Of a stretch of 42,489 nt of DNA, positions 8,072 through 18,028 are shown one piece after another; positions within the stretch are counted from its first letter, which is position 1; each line of letters begins with the position of its first letter. The DNA lies in NCBI GenBank assembly GCA_964458275.1, contig CAYWIE010000017.1, positions 1 through 42,489 of the forward strand. Reading direction: 5' to 3'. The position numbers were made by a program, and so were the translations under genes. The notes under the pieces were generated by a model that was not told the origin of the DNA, did not search any database, and saw nothing but the letters and a program-made list of their open reading frames with translations. This stretch comes from HGM04593 sp964458275. GTDB taxonomy: Bacteria > Bacteroidota > Bacteroidia > Bacteroidales > Bacteroidaceae.

Positions 8072-8984
8072 AGAAACAATATACCACACCCCGGTGATGC
8101 TCATTGAAAGCGTCGACAAAATGCAGGCCGAAGGCGACACCCTTTGCGCCGACCTCACCTTTGGCGGAGGCGGTCACACACGCGAAATACTCTCGCGAAT
8201 GGGCGAAGAAGGCAGACTGTTCGGATTTGACCAGGACGAGGACGCCGAAAAGAACACCCCCGACGATGCACGCTTCACATTCGTGCGAAGCAACTTCAGA
8301 TACCTGCGCAACTTCATGCGCTACTACGGAGTTGAAGGCCTTGATGCGATACTCGCCGACTTAGGGGTATCGGGACACCACTTCGACGATGAGACACGCG
8401 GATTCTCGTTCCGCTTCGATGCCGACCTCGACATGCGCATGAACAAACGTGGCGGAGAGACTGCTGCCGACCTGCTGAATACTGCCACTGAGGAGAAACT
8501 CGCCGAAATATTCAAGCTCTACGGCGAGCTGAACTGCAGCCGCAAGCTTGCATCGGCAATAGTGAAAAGAAGAGGCACCAGACCATACAGACGGGTAAAC
8601 GACCTCATTGAGACCGCCAAGCCCTTCTGTCCTCCACAACGCGAGAAAAAGGAGATGGCAAAAGTATTTCAGGCACTGCGCATCGAAATAAACCACGAAA
8701 TGGAAAGCCTGAAAGATATGTTGCAGCAATGCAAGGAGGTGCTCAAGCCAGGCGGCAGACTCGTAGTAATAACATACCACTCGATAGAAGACCGCATAGT
8801 AAAGAACTTCATGAAAAGCGGCAACATCGACGGCAAGATAGAGCAAGACTTCTTCGGACGAAGCACATCGCCTTTCACAACCGAAAAGATAATAACCCCC
8901 ACAGACGAAGAGCTCGAACGCAACCCCCGCTCACGCAGTGCCAAGCTCAGAGTCGCTATTAAAAATGAAGAGACAACACTATGA
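8064..8984 (+). CDS. rsmH: 16S rRNA (cytosine-1402-N4)-methyltransferase RsmH
   Basis: RsmH (MraW) uses S-adenosylmethionine to methylate N4 of C1402 in the ribosomal P site. The 306-residue protein shows YHTPVML at the N-terminus, the SAM-binding DLTFGGGGHTREIL (about 31-44), the LADLGVSGHHFDDETRGFSF block and the C-terminal YHSIEDRIVKNF motif, all family hallmarks. It overlaps mraZ by 8 bp and its stop overlaps the next start by 4 bp (ATGA), which points to coupled translation within the dcw operon. Confidence 0.97.
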   Translation: MTEETIYHTPVMLIESVDKMQAEGDTLCADLTFGGGGHTREILSRMGEEGRLFGFDQDEDAEKNTPDDARFTFVRSNFRYLRNFMRYYGVEGLDAILADLGVSGHHFDDETRGFSFRFDADLDMRMNKRGGETAADLLNTATEEKLAEIFKLYGELNCSRKLASAIVKRRGTRPYRRVNDLIETAKPFCPPQREKKEMAKVFQALRIEINHEMESLKDMLQQCKEVLKPGGRLVVITYHSIEDRIVKNFMKSGNIDGKIEQDFFGRSTSPFTTEKIITPTDEELERNPRSRSAKLRVAIKNEETTL

Positions 8985-9340
8985 TAAAAAACGAAGAATC
9001 ACCGGGTAAAAACCAGGCACCCAAAAAGAAAAAAGAGGGAATATTTGCCAAAATCTTCAATGGCAAATATTTCAGGGACGAAAGAATAACAAACAACCCC
9101 GGTCTGTTCATTGTCATAATCATATATATGCTGCTGTACGTAGGAAACAGATATGTTTTCCAACAGGAACTGCAAACAATTTCAAGGCTCAAGACAGAGG
9201 TTACGACACTCAAATACGATGTGCTCGACAAACAGAGCGAACTTTCCGAGAAAGGACGGCAATCACACATCGAAAAATATATAAAAGACAACAACAGCGA
9301 ATTAAGAATAGCCACACAACCGCCTTACGTGATAAAATAG
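8981..9340 (+). CDS. ftsL: FtsL-like divisome protein
   Basis: The 119-residue protein has a lysine-rich cytoplasmic head (about 1-40), one membrane helix (about 42-60, PGLFIVIIIYMLLYVG) and a periplasmic segment whose residues ~62-95 have coiled-coil character. This is the build of FtsL, which with FtsB and FtsQ activates the septal synthase FtsWI. Sequence conservation in this family is low, so the call rests mainly on topology and on its place between rsmH and ftsI, where ftsL sits in most bacteria. It overlaps rsmH by 4 bp and lies 7 bp before ftsI. Confidence 0.82.
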   Translation: MIKNEESPGKNQAPKKKKEGIFAKIFNGKYFRDERITNNPGLFIVIIIYMLLYVGNRYVFQQELQTISRLKTEVTTLKYDVLDKQSELSEKGRQSHIEKYIKDNNSELRIATQPPYVIK

Positions 9341-9347
9341 AGAGATA

Positions 9348-11501
9348 ATGTTCAAAGACAGAGATGAAATAAAGACACGCTACATGTCCATGATAATCTG
9401 CGGATTTCTTCCTTGGGCAATATGTATAGTTGCAATGGCAACTATACTGATGACCATTGACCGCGGCAGATGGATGAAAGAAAAGAGCAAGCAGGTGAAG
9501 GTGAATCTCCCCGTAAAGCCCCAGCGTGGAAACATTCTCAGCGACAAGGGCGAACTGCTCGTCAGCAGCATCCCCCAATATACACCGTTCATAGAATTCG
9601 TATACCGCGACAAGAACAAAGACATAGAAAGGAAGACCAATGAGAAAAGAGACGAAATCTGGAAAAAAGAGATAGACTCACTATGCATAGAACTCCACCA
9701 ATTCTGCCCCCAATGGAGTGTGCAGCAATACAAAAGCCACCTGCTCAAAGGAAAAGCTAAAAAATCGAGATACCACAAATTCCTTCCCCGCAAGGTATCA
9801 TACGCACAATACAAAGAACTGAAAAAATTCCACATATTACGTGAGAGGACCGCATACAGCGGATTGGGCGAAGGAAAAGACACCATACGCAAGAAACCTT
9901 TCGGTTCGCTCGCCGAACATACACTCGGAAGATTCAATTCAGAAAAGGACTCTGCATATCGCGGACTTGAACTGAAATACGACTCAATCCTGCGTGGAAC
10001 ACCGGGCGTAAAGCACACCACTCTGATAAACAACAAACAGATAGGCATAATAGATATTCCTGCCATAAACGGCTCAGACATACAGACAACACTCAACGTT
10101 GAAATGCAGGACATCTGCGAAACAGCCCTCTTGAACGAACTGATAAAAGTAAACGGCATATCGGGTCGCGTAATACTGATGGAAGTGGAGACAGGCGACA
10201 TAAAATCCATAGTCAACCTCACCCGCATCGCAGAAGGCGCATACAAGGAGATGGAAAGTTTCGTGTATGAGAGAAGCAATCCCGGCTCCATCTTCAAGCC
10301 CATCGCTCTTGCCGCCGCATTAGAAGACAAGCTCATAACCCCCTACGACTCCGTGCCCCATCACAACAAGTCGCACGTATTCTACGGAGGCAAGAGAATA
10401 AGCGACACCGGCAGCTACAGCAACGGTACCGACAAATACAGCGTCATCGAAGTTATGGAGCAGTCCTCGAACATAGGCATGGGAGAGATAATAAACCGTG
10501 GCTACAAAAAGAATCCGCAAAAATTTGTCGACCGCCTCAAAGCAATGGGCGCAGACGACAAGTACGACATTCTGCTCGGCTCAAGGAAACCATACATAAA
10601 GTCTCCGAAAGAGAAGAACTGGTCGCTCATGGACCTTGTTTCAATGTCCTACGGCTACGTTGTGGAAAGCACTCCATTGAACATGGTAACATTCTACAAC
10701 ACAATAGCCAACGACGGCAAACAGATGAAGCCAAGAATTGTAAAGAATATAATAAGGGACGGCGAGGTAATACATGAGTTCGAACCCGAAGTGCTGAGAG
10801 AAAGAGCTCTCTCCGAACAGACCGTAAAAGACCTTAAAATGATACTCTTCGAGGTAGTCAACGACAAGAACGGTACCGGAAAGAAAGTAAAGACCGACAA
10901 GTTCCAGGTTGCTGGCAAGACAGGAACAGCACGAAGAGTAAAACCAGGACACGGATACAACTACTCCCCAATGGAGTACCTGCTCAGTTTCTGCGGATAC
11001 TTCCCTGCCGACAAGCCGCAATATACATGTATAGTACAGATAATAAAGGCAGGCCCCGGCAGCGGCGGCGGAATGTCGGGACTTGTATTCAAAGAGATTG
11101 CCGAAAGGGTGATGGCAAAGAGCCTGAGACTGCCCCTGACTGCCGCGACAGACACCGTCAACAGCCACACTCCACCTGCAAAGAACGGCAACCTCACAGC
11201 AGCAAGCTACCTGCTCGACAAACTCGACATCGAGACCGGCAACAAAATAAAGGATTCGGAAGAAGTTGTTTGGGGAAAAATCAGCAAGGATGGAGATAAA
11301 CTCAGCTACGAACCGCGCGACATTAAAGAAGGCATTGTACCCGATGTAAGAGGAATGGGAGCAAAAGACGCAATATACCTTTTGAAAAAAGCGGGACTCA
11401 ACACCCGTCTCAGCGGCTACGGAAAAGTAACCAGCCAGACAATCCCCCCCGGACAGAAAGCCGGCAAAGGAAGCTATATACACATTACACTAACACCGTA
11501 A
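9348..11501 (+). CDS. ftsI: Septal peptidoglycan transpeptidase FtsI (PBP3/SpoVD type) with PASTA domain
   Basis: This class B penicillin-binding protein cross-links septal peptidoglycan together with FtsW. The 717-residue protein has a short cytoplasmic start, a membrane anchor (about 12-36), a dimerisation domain (about 50-230) and a transpeptidase domain. The domain holds the active-site SIFK (Ser314, Lys317), SSN (373-375) and KTG (523-525). A single PASTA domain closes the protein (about 662-717, beginning PDVRGMGAKDA), as in Bacteroidetes and Gram-positive homologues but not E. coli FtsI. It lies 7 bp after ftsL and 11 bp before murE. Confidence 0.96.
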   Translation: MFKDRDEIKTRYMSMIICGFLPWAICIVAMATILMTIDRGRWMKEKSKQVKVNLPVKPQRGNILSDKGELLVSSIPQYTPFIEFVYRDKNKDIERKTNEKRDEIWKKEIDSLCIELHQFCPQWSVQQYKSHLLKGKAKKSRYHKFLPRKVSYAQYKELKKFHILRERTAYSGLGEGKDTIRKKPFGSLAEHTLGRFNSEKDSAYRGLELKYDSILRGTPGVKHTTLINNKQIGIIDIPAINGSDIQTTLNVEMQDICETALLNELIKVNGISGRVILMEVETGDIKSIVNLTRIAEGAYKEMESFVYERSNPGSIFKPIALAAALEDKLITPYDSVPHHNKSHVFYGGKRISDTGSYSNGTDKYSVIEVMEQSSNIGMGEIINRGYKKNPQKFVDRLKAMGADDKYDILLGSRKPYIKSPKEKNWSLMDLVSMSYGYVVESTPLNMVTFYNTIANDGKQMKPRIVKNIIRDGEVIHEFEPEVLRERALSEQTVKDLKMILFEVVNDKNGTGKKVKTDKFQVAGKTGTARRVKPGHGYNYSPMEYLLSFCGYFPADKPQYTCIVQIIKAGPGSGGGMSGLVFKEIAERVMAKSLRLPLTAATDTVNSHTPPAKNGNLTAASYLLDKLDIETGNKIKDSEEVVWGKISKDGDKLSYEPRDIKEGIVPDVRGMGAKDAIYLLKKAGLNTRLSGYGKVTSQTIPPGQKAGKGSYIHITLTP

Positions 11502-11512
11502 ACCCTACAGCC

Positions 11513-12970
11513 ATGCAACTAAAAAATATAACAAGAGAGATACAGTCAATACACATAATACTTCCCAAGAACGAATCGGAGATAACCGGCGTGAACATCG
11601 ACTCACGGCAGGTTGCACCCGGCGATATCTTCATAGCAATGCGTGGCACACAGGTCGACGGGCACAAATACATCACTGCAGCCGAAGAAAAAGGAGCCGC
11701 AGCAATAGTGTGCGAATCACTTCCCGAACAGATCAGCCCCAACGTCGCATATATAAAGGTAGCTGACAGCCAGGCGGTTGCAGGCAAGATAGCGACAACA
11801 TTCTTCGGCAACCCTACAGAGCGGCTCAAGCTTGTGGGAGTGACGGGAACCAACGGCAAGACAACCATTGCCACCCTCCTCTACGAACTATTCCGCAACA
11901 TGGGACACAAATGCGGACTGCTCTCCACCGTATGCAACTACATCGACGGTGAAGCCTACCCCTCGACACACACCACCCCCGATGTAGTCTCCCTCAACCG
12001 TCTGCTCGGAAAGATGGCGGACGAAGGATGTGAATATGTATTCATGGAGGTAAGTTCACACTCGCTCGCACAGGAACGCATAGGCGGACTGCGCTTCGCC
12101 GGAGGAATATTCACCAACCTCACACGCGACCACATAGACTTCCACAACACAATGGAGGAATATCTTAGATGCAAGAAAAGCTTCTTCGACCATCTGCCTT
12201 CGGACGCCTTTGCCATCACCAACCTCGACGACAAGAACGGTCCTGTGATGGTACAGAACACCCGCGCCGACATAAAAAAATACTCGGCACGCACACTCGG
12301 AGACTACAAAGGACGCATCATAGAGACACACCTCGACGGAATGTTGCTCGAATTCAACCGCATAGAATTCACTACCCACCTCACAGGCAGGTTCAATGTA
12401 AGCAATCTGCTTGCAATATTCGCCACCGCCGTAGAACTTGGCAAGGAACCGGGTGAAGTGCTGCGCATACTGAGCAGTCTGAAGCCCGTATCGGGACGTT
12501 TCGAGACCATACACAGCAAAGAGGGCTATTCGGCAATAGTAGATTATGCCCACACTCCCGACGCAATAAAGAACGTGCTCGGCACTGTCGGCGAAGTGTT
12601 GCGCGGCAAAGGAAGCATAATAACTGTAGTGGGAGCCGGCGGCAACCGCGACAAAGGCAAACGCCCCTTAATGGCACAAGAAGCCGTAAAGGCAAGCGAC
12701 AGAGTGATAATAACCTCGGACAACCCCCGCTTCGAAGAACCGCAAGAGATAATCAACGACATGCTCGCCGGACTCAATGACGAGCAACGCCGCAAGGTTA
12801 TAAGCATCGTCGACCGTAAAGAGGCCATAAAGACAGCCTGCGCCCTCGCAGCCAAAGGCGATGTCATAGTAATCGCCGGCAAAGGACACGAGGACTATCA
12901 GGAGATAAAAGGAGTAAAGCACCACTTCGATGACAAAGAAGTTGTAAGGGAAATATTCAACAACCAATAA
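11513..12970 (+). CDS. murE: UDP-MurNAc-tripeptide ligase MurE, meso-diaminopimelate type
   Basis: MurE is a cytoplasmic ATP-dependent ligase that adds the third residue of the peptide stem. The 485-residue protein has the N-terminal UDP-binding domain, the ATP loop GTNGKTT (112-118), the MEVSSHSLAQERI block and the C-terminal Mur ligase domain. DNPR at 403-406 is the motif of enzymes that take meso-diaminopimelate; lysine-adding enzymes have a different residue at its end. This predicts DAP-type peptidoglycan, in line with Gram-negative Bacteroidales. It lies between ftsI and mraY. murF, which usually follows murE in Proteobacteria, is not here. Confidence 0.97.
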   Translation: MQLKNITREIQSIHIILPKNESEITGVNIDSRQVAPGDIFIAMRGTQVDGHKYITAAEEKGAAAIVCESLPEQISPNVAYIKVADSQAVAGKIATTFFGNPTERLKLVGVTGTNGKTTIATLLYELFRNMGHKCGLLSTVCNYIDGEAYPSTHTTPDVVSLNRLLGKMADEGCEYVFMEVSSHSLAQERIGGLRFAGGIFTNLTRDHIDFHNTMEEYLRCKKSFFDHLPSDAFAITNLDDKNGPVMVQNTRADIKKYSARTLGDYKGRIIETHLDGMLLEFNRIEFTTHLTGRFNVSNLLAIFATAVELGKEPGEVLRILSSLKPVSGRFETIHSKEGYSAIVDYAHTPDAIKNVLGTVGEVLRGKGSIITVVGAGGNRDKGKRPLMAQEAVKASDRVIITSDNPRFEEPQEIINDMLAGLNDEQRRKVISIVDRKEAIKTACALAAKGDVIVIAGKGHEDYQEIKGVKHHFDDKEVVREIFNNQ

Positions 12971-12983
12971 AAAACGACGCACC

Positions 12984-14243
12984 ATGCTAAACTACATATT
13001 CCAACTGATGCAGGAGTACAATATACCCGGATGGCGACTGTTCGGATACACCTCGTTCCGTGCTCTGCTTACCATAGTGCTCGCCCTGCTCATCTCCGCC
13101 ATCTTCGGAGAATACTTCATACGCTACTTCAAAAGAAAACAGATAAGCGAGACTCTGAGAGACCTCGACAAGAACAACCTCAAGGTCGGTGTCCCCACAA
13201 TGGGCGGACTCATCATCATAGTCTCAATCCTCGTCCCATGCCTGCTTATAGGGCATTTAAACAACGTGTACATGCTGTTGCTGATAATCACCACCGTGTG
13301 GCTGGGAATAGTAGGATTTGCCGATGACTACATAAAGACGTTCAAGAAGAACAAGGACGGTTTGCCGGGGAAATTAAAGGTCGCAGCCCAGGTAGGTCTC
13401 GGTCTGCTCATAGGACTGACCCTTTACCTGAGCCCCCAAGCAGTGATGCGCGAGAACATAACCGTAACCGGTTCGGACAACCGGATAGAGGTCCAGCACG
13501 AACAAAAAGCCGAAAAGCTGACAAAGACCACAATCCCCTTCATAAAAAGCCACAACCTCGACTACAGCGAGATAATGTCGTTCTGCGGCAAATACTCCCG
13601 CGCTGCAGGATGGGCACTGTTTGTAGTGGTTACCATATTCATAGTAACAGCCGTATCAAATGGAGCCAACCTCAACGACGGCATGGACGGAATGCTCGCC
13701 GGCAATGCAGCCATCATGGGAGTGACGCTCGGCATACTCGCATACGTATCGAGCCATGTGAATATGGCAGAATACCTGAACATTATGTTCCTTCCCGGCA
13801 GCGAAGAGGTAGTAATATTCGTATGTGCCTTTGTGGGAGCCCTCATAGGCTTTCTGTGGTACAACGCCTTCCCTGCACAGGTATTCATGGGCGATACAGG
13901 CAGCCTCACCATTGGCGGAATAATAGCAGTAATAGCCATACTGCTCCACAAAGAGATACTGCTTGTGATACTGTGCGGAATATTCGTAGTAGAGAATTTT
14001 TCGGTAATCCTGCAAGTAGCCTACTTCAAACAGGGCAAGAAGAAAGGGATACGCCAAAGAATATTCAAATGCACACCGCTTCACCACCACTACACAATAA
14101 GCGATGACAAACTGGACAAAGAGAGCACATATCTCATAAGGAAGCCCCTGAAACCAATGCACGAAGCAAAAGTAACAGTACGCTTCTGGATTGTAACAAT
14201 CGTGCTCGCAGCAATAACAATAATGACGCTCAAGGTAAGATAA
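12984..14243 (+). CDS. mraY: Phospho-MurNAc-pentapeptide translocase MraY (long form)
   Basis: MraY is the inner-membrane enzyme that joins UDP-MurNAc-pentapeptide to undecaprenyl phosphate to make lipid I. The 419-residue protein has about ten hydrophobic helices and the family motifs DDYIK (114-118), NLNDGMDG (around 229-236), GDTGSLTIGG and a TPLHHHY-like histidine motif. It is about 60 residues longer than the E. coli enzyme. The extra length lies mainly at about 152-205, a charged segment between membrane helices, as I recall for Bacteroidetes homologues. Its stop is one base before the murD ATG. Confidence 0.96.
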   Translation: MLNYIFQLMQEYNIPGWRLFGYTSFRALLTIVLALLISAIFGEYFIRYFKRKQISETLRDLDKNNLKVGVPTMGGLIIIVSILVPCLLIGHLNNVYMLLLIITTVWLGIVGFADDYIKTFKKNKDGLPGKLKVAAQVGLGLLIGLTLYLSPQAVMRENITVTGSDNRIEVQHEQKAEKLTKTTIPFIKSHNLDYSEIMSFCGKYSRAAGWALFVVVTIFIVTAVSNGANLNDGMDGMLAGNAAIMGVTLGILAYVSSHVNMAEYLNIMFLPGSEEVVIFVCAFVGALIGFLWYNAFPAQVFMGDTGSLTIGGIIAVIAILLHKEILLVILCGIFVVENFSVILQVAYFKQGKKKGIRQRIFKCTPLHHHYTISDDKLDKESTYLIRKPLKPMHEAKVTVRFWIVTIVLAAITIMTLKVR

Positions 14244-14244
14244 T

Positions 14245-15600
14245 ATGGAAAAAAGAATAGTAATACTCGGTGCCGGAGAGAGTGGCAGCGGCGCAGCCAT
14301 ACTCGCCAAGAAATTGGGATTCGACGTCTTTGTATCGGACTTCGGCAAGATTGCCGACCGATATAAGGAGCAATTGGACAGCCATGATATACCCTGGGAG
14401 GAACAGCAGCACAGCGAAGAAAAAATCCTCTCGGCTCAAGAAATAATAAAAAGTCCCGGTATCCCCGGCGATGCCCCCATTATAACAAAAGCAAAAGCAG
14501 CAGGAATCCCCATAATCTCAGAGATTGAATTTGCAGGCCGTTACACTAAAGCCAAGATGGTGTGCATCACCGGCAGCAACGGCAAAACCACCACCACTTC
14601 ACTCATATATCATATATTCCGCGAGGCAGGACTCAATGTAGGTCTTGCCGGCAACATAGGCAAAAGCCTTGCATTGCAGGTAGCCGAAGGCGACAAGGAC
14701 TACTACATAGTGGAACTGAGCAGTTTCCAGCTGGACAACATGTATGAGTTCCGCGTAAACGTAGCAGTGCTCATGAACATCACCCCCGACCATCTGGACC
14801 GCTACGAACACAAGATGCAGAACTATGTGGATGCCAAATTCCGCATCCTGCAGAACCAGCAGCCCGATGACGCTTTCATCTATTGGAGCGACGACCCCAT
14901 CATAAACCGCGAACTCGAAAAGTACAAACACGGAAAGCTCTACCCCTTCGCCGAAGAGAAGCGCGAAGGTCTCGCAGCATACTCCGAAGGCGAAAAGATA
15001 ATCTTCACGGAGCCCACCCCCTTCAACATGGAGCAGGAAGAGCTTGCCCTCACCGGCAAACACAACCTCTACAACTCCATGGCAGCCGGAATATCGGCAA
15101 ACGTAGCCGGCATACGCAAAAGCACCATCAAAGAGGCGCTTAAAAGCTTTACAGGAGTAGAACACCGTCTCGAAAAAGTCGCAGAAGTAAACGGGGTCGA
15201 ATATATAAACGACTCCAAAGCCACCAATGTAAACAGTTGCTGGTATGCCCTCCAGAGCATGAAGAGAAAGACCATACTTATCCTCGGCGGCAAAGACAAA
15301 GGCAACGACTACAGCGAAATAGCCGGGCTTGTGAAAGAAAAATGCAACGGACTCATCTTCCTCGGCGCCGACAACAGCAAACTGCACTCCTTCTTCGACG
15401 GCTACAACCTGCCTGTAGCCGACGTAAACACCATGCACGACTGCATTGAGAAAGCAAGCGAAATGGCAAAAGAGGGCGAAACCGTACTGTTAAGCCCATG
15501 TTGCGCAAGCTTCGACCTCTTCAGAAGCTACGAAGACAGAGGCGAACAGTTCAAGGAAGAGGTACACAGATTGAGAGAAGAGAACGAAAAGCAGGCATAG
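14245..15600 (+). CDS. murD: UDP-MurNAc-L-alanine--D-glutamate ligase MurD
   Basis: MurD adds D-glutamate to UDP-MurNAc-L-Ala in the cytoplasm using ATP. The 451-residue protein has an N-terminal Rossmann fold (VILGAGESGSGAA), the ATP loop GSNGKTT (110-116), the ELSSFQLD motif, the MNITPDHLDRY block and a C-terminal Mur ligase domain with YINDSKATN and GGKDKG. Length is normal. It starts one base after the mraY stop, which suggests translational coupling. ftsW follows after 20 bp. Confidence 0.97.
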   Translation: MEKRIVILGAGESGSGAAILAKKLGFDVFVSDFGKIADRYKEQLDSHDIPWEEQQHSEEKILSAQEIIKSPGIPGDAPIITKAKAAGIPIISEIEFAGRYTKAKMVCITGSNGKTTTTSLIYHIFREAGLNVGLAGNIGKSLALQVAEGDKDYYIVELSSFQLDNMYEFRVNVAVLMNITPDHLDRYEHKMQNYVDAKFRILQNQQPDDAFIYWSDDPIINRELEKYKHGKLYPFAEEKREGLAAYSEGEKIIFTEPTPFNMEQEELALTGKHNLYNSMAAGISANVAGIRKSTIKEALKSFTGVEHRLEKVAEVNGVEYINDSKATNVNSCWYALQSMKRKTILILGGKDKGNDYSEIAGLVKEKCNGLIFLGADNSKLHSFFDGYNLPVADVNTMHDCIEKASEMAKEGETVLLSPCCASFDLFRSYEDRGEQFKEEVHRLREENEKQA

Positions 15601-15620
15601 CAAATCAAGCTTTAGAAAAA

Positions 15621-16868
15621 ATGAACAACATAACAAAAAAGATATTCAAAGGCGACACGGTAACATGGATAATATTTGCCGTATTCTGTGCCATATCGCT
15701 TATTGAAGTATTCAGCGCGACAAGCCGCCTCACCCCCAGATACGTCAGCCTGTGGGGACCGTTGATAGGACATGCCAAATTCCTGTTATTGGGAATCTTT
15801 ACAGCATGGGCAGTACACAATGTGCCAATGGAGTGGTTCAAGAAAGCAGCACCATACGCATATATCGCATTTACACTGTTGCTTATATACGGAACTTTCT
15901 TCGGAGAAGAAAGGAACGAGTCCAAACGTTGGCTTGAAGTAAGCGGCCATAGCATTCAACCGTCCGAGTTTGCCAAGATAGGACTGCTGATGCTTGTATC
16001 CAGGTTTATAGCCGATTGGCAAAATGAAAGAGAAACTGCAGTAAGAACACTGAGAAACATAACACTTGCAACGTTAGGTGTTTGCGGATTCATATTGGCA
16101 AACAACCTTTCTACAACACTAATAATACTCTTCACCGTCTTTCTTATGCTTCTGCTGGCAAACCTTCCCGGCAAGCTTATGGCTAAATTCACATTCATCT
16201 GTGCAGTGCTTGCAGTAATAGGAGCAACAACAATACTGGTAATTCCGGCAGATAAAGTAAGAGACACACCGTTAAAACGAATAATCACATGGCAGGGGCG
16301 AATAAAAAGCTTCATGCCCTTCATATTCACCGAAGTTAAAAACGAGAAAGAGAAAGGCGATGACGGCAAAGGCGACCAACGCAAGTATGCCAACATTGCA
16401 ATAGCCTCAAGCGGCATAATCTTCGGCAAAGGTCCCGGCAACTCCGAGCAGCGCGAATATCTGCCCGAAGCATATTCCGACCTTATATATGCAATAATAA
16501 TAGAGGAGTGGGGACTGATTATAGGCTGTGTAGGAGTGATAATACTCTATCTGACACTGCTGTTCCACACAGGACAGATAGCAAAGAACTGCGATGACCC
16601 CTTTGCCGCCTATCTGATAATGGGTGCAGCACTGCTCATAGGCATACAGGCAATGATACACATGTCCATATCCACCGGTCTGTTCCCCATCAGCGGCCAA
16701 CCGCTGCCGCTCATAAGCCGCGGCGGTACATCCTTGCTTGCCAACAGCATATACATCGGAATGATACTCAGCGTCAGCAGATATGCCGGCAAGCTCAAGG
16801 CCGATAAAGAGAAGAGAAGAAACACTGCAACAGAGGAAAAAGAAGCACACAAGCAAGAACCGACATGA
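15621..16868 (+). CDS. ftsW: Septal peptidoglycan glycosyltransferase FtsW
   Basis: FtsW is the SEDS-family glycan polymerase that works with FtsI at the septum. The 415-residue product has about ten membrane helices. It carries the signature ISGQPLPLISRGGTSLL near the C-terminus and the KRWLEVSGHSIQPSEFAK block earlier, both typical SEDS motifs. I placed the start at the ATG at 15621, which yields MNNITKKIF. An in-frame start at 15498 would overlap the end of murD and add a basic, non-homologous 41-residue head, so it is rejected. The stop overlaps the murG ATG by 4 bp. Confidence 0.95.
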   Translation: MNNITKKIFKGDTVTWIIFAVFCAISLIEVFSATSRLTPRYVSLWGPLIGHAKFLLLGIFTAWAVHNVPMEWFKKAAPYAYIAFTLLLIYGTFFGEERNESKRWLEVSGHSIQPSEFAKIGLLMLVSRFIADWQNERETAVRTLRNITLATLGVCGFILANNLSTTLIILFTVFLMLLLANLPGKLMAKFTFICAVLAVIGATTILVIPADKVRDTPLKRIITWQGRIKSFMPFIFTEVKNEKEKGDDGKGDQRKYANIAIASSGIIFGKGPGNSEQREYLPEAYSDLIYAIIIEEWGLIIGCVGVIILYLTLLFHTGQIAKNCDDPFAAYLIMGAALLIGIQAMIHMSISTGLFPISGQPLPLISRGGTSLLANSIYIGMILSVSRYAGKLKADKEKRRNTATEEKEAHKQEPT

Positions 16869-18019
16869 GCAAGAACTATCGAATAATAATAAGCGGAGGA
16901 GGCACCGGCGGACATATATTTCCTGCCCTTTCCATAGCCGACGCCATCAAGAGCAAATACCCCGACGCAGAAATACTCTTCGTCGGAGCAGAAAACCGTA
17001 TGGAAATGCAACGCGTTCCCGAAGCCGGGTATCCGATAGTAGGGCTTCCGGTAATGGGATTCGACCGCAGCAATCCCTTACGCAATATAAAAGTGCTGTG
17101 GAAACTGTTCATCAGCCGCATAAGGGCAAGGAAAATAATAAAGGATTTCGCTCCTCAGGTAGCAGTGGGAGTCGGCGGCTATGCAAGCGGTCCTACACTG
17201 AACATTGCTGCAAAGATGGATATTCCCACTCTAATACAGGAGCAGAACTCATATGCAGGAGTAACCAACAAACTGCTCGCAAAAAAAGCCAAAATGATAT
17301 GTGTTGCCTACGAAGGCATGGAGCGTTTCTTCCCGCATGAAAAACTGAAGTTGACCGGCAACCCCGTACGCAACACTCTGCTCAGCAGACAAGGCAGCCG
17401 CGAAGAGTGTGCCAAAGCAATGAATCTCGACCCCGCAAGAAAATGCATACTCCTTGTAGGAGGCAGCTTGGGCGCGCGCACAATAAACGAAAGCATGATG
17501 CACTCGCTCGATACCATAAAGGCCAATCCGGAGATACAGTTCGTCTGGCAGACAGGAAAATACTACCACAAGGAAATTACAGAACGGATAGAAAATGCCG
17601 GAAAACCTGCAAACCTGACGATAACCGACTTTGTTTCTGACATGGCATCGGCTTTAGGCATAGCCGACCTTGTAATCTCAAGAGCCGGTGCCGGTTCAAT
17701 ATCGGAGTTCGCCCTGCTGGGCAAAGCCGCCATACTTGTCCCCTCTCCCAACGTAGCGGAAGACCACCAGACAAAAAATGCAATGGCACTTGTGGAGAAA
17801 GAGGCTGCAATACTCATACGCGACAACGAAGCGCAGGAAAAGCTCATCGGCACAGCAATAGCAGCTGTACTCGACGACGAAAGGCTCGCCACCCTCAGCA
17901 AGAACATCAAAAAGATGGCAAAGCCAAAAGCTGCCGAAGAGATAGCCGAAGAGGTAATTCTTCTCGCCGAAGCATACGCCGAGAAAGAGACAAGACGCAA
18001 AAACGAAAACCTGAAATAA
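16865..18019 (+). CDS. murG: Lipid II synthase MurG (GlcNAc transferase)
   Basis: MurG transfers GlcNAc from UDP-GlcNAc to lipid I at the inner face of the cytoplasmic membrane, giving lipid II. The 384-residue GT28 protein has the N-terminal glycine-rich loop GGGTGGHIFPAL (11-22), the GVGGYASGP motif, EQNSYAGVTNK, LVGGSLGA, and the UDP-GlcNAc-binding RAGAGSISEFALLGKAAILVP block with its conserved Glu. Length is a little above the E. coli enzyme. It overlaps ftsW by 4 bp and is 9 bp from murC, giving the common ftsW-murG-murC order. Confidence 0.97.
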   Translation: MSKNYRIIISGGGTGGHIFPALSIADAIKSKYPDAEILFVGAENRMEMQRVPEAGYPIVGLPVMGFDRSNPLRNIKVLWKLFISRIRARKIIKDFAPQVAVGVGGYASGPTLNIAAKMDIPTLIQEQNSYAGVTNKLLAKKAKMICVAYEGMERFFPHEKLKLTGNPVRNTLLSRQGSREECAKAMNLDPARKCILLVGGSLGARTINESMMHSLDTIKANPEIQFVWQTGKYYHKEITERIENAGKPANLTITDFVSDMASALGIADLVISRAGAGSISEFALLGKAAILVPSPNVAEDHQTKNAMALVEKEAAILIRDNEAQEKLIGTAIAAVLDDERLATLSKNIKKMAKPKAAEEIAEEVILLAEAYAEKETRRKNENLK

Positions 18020-18028
18020 GAAGCTTCA

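Noticed and set aside
15498..15620. Upstream in-frame extension of ftsW
   Set aside because: It overlaps the end of murD and adds a basic head not expected in FtsW; the ATG at 15621 fits the family start.
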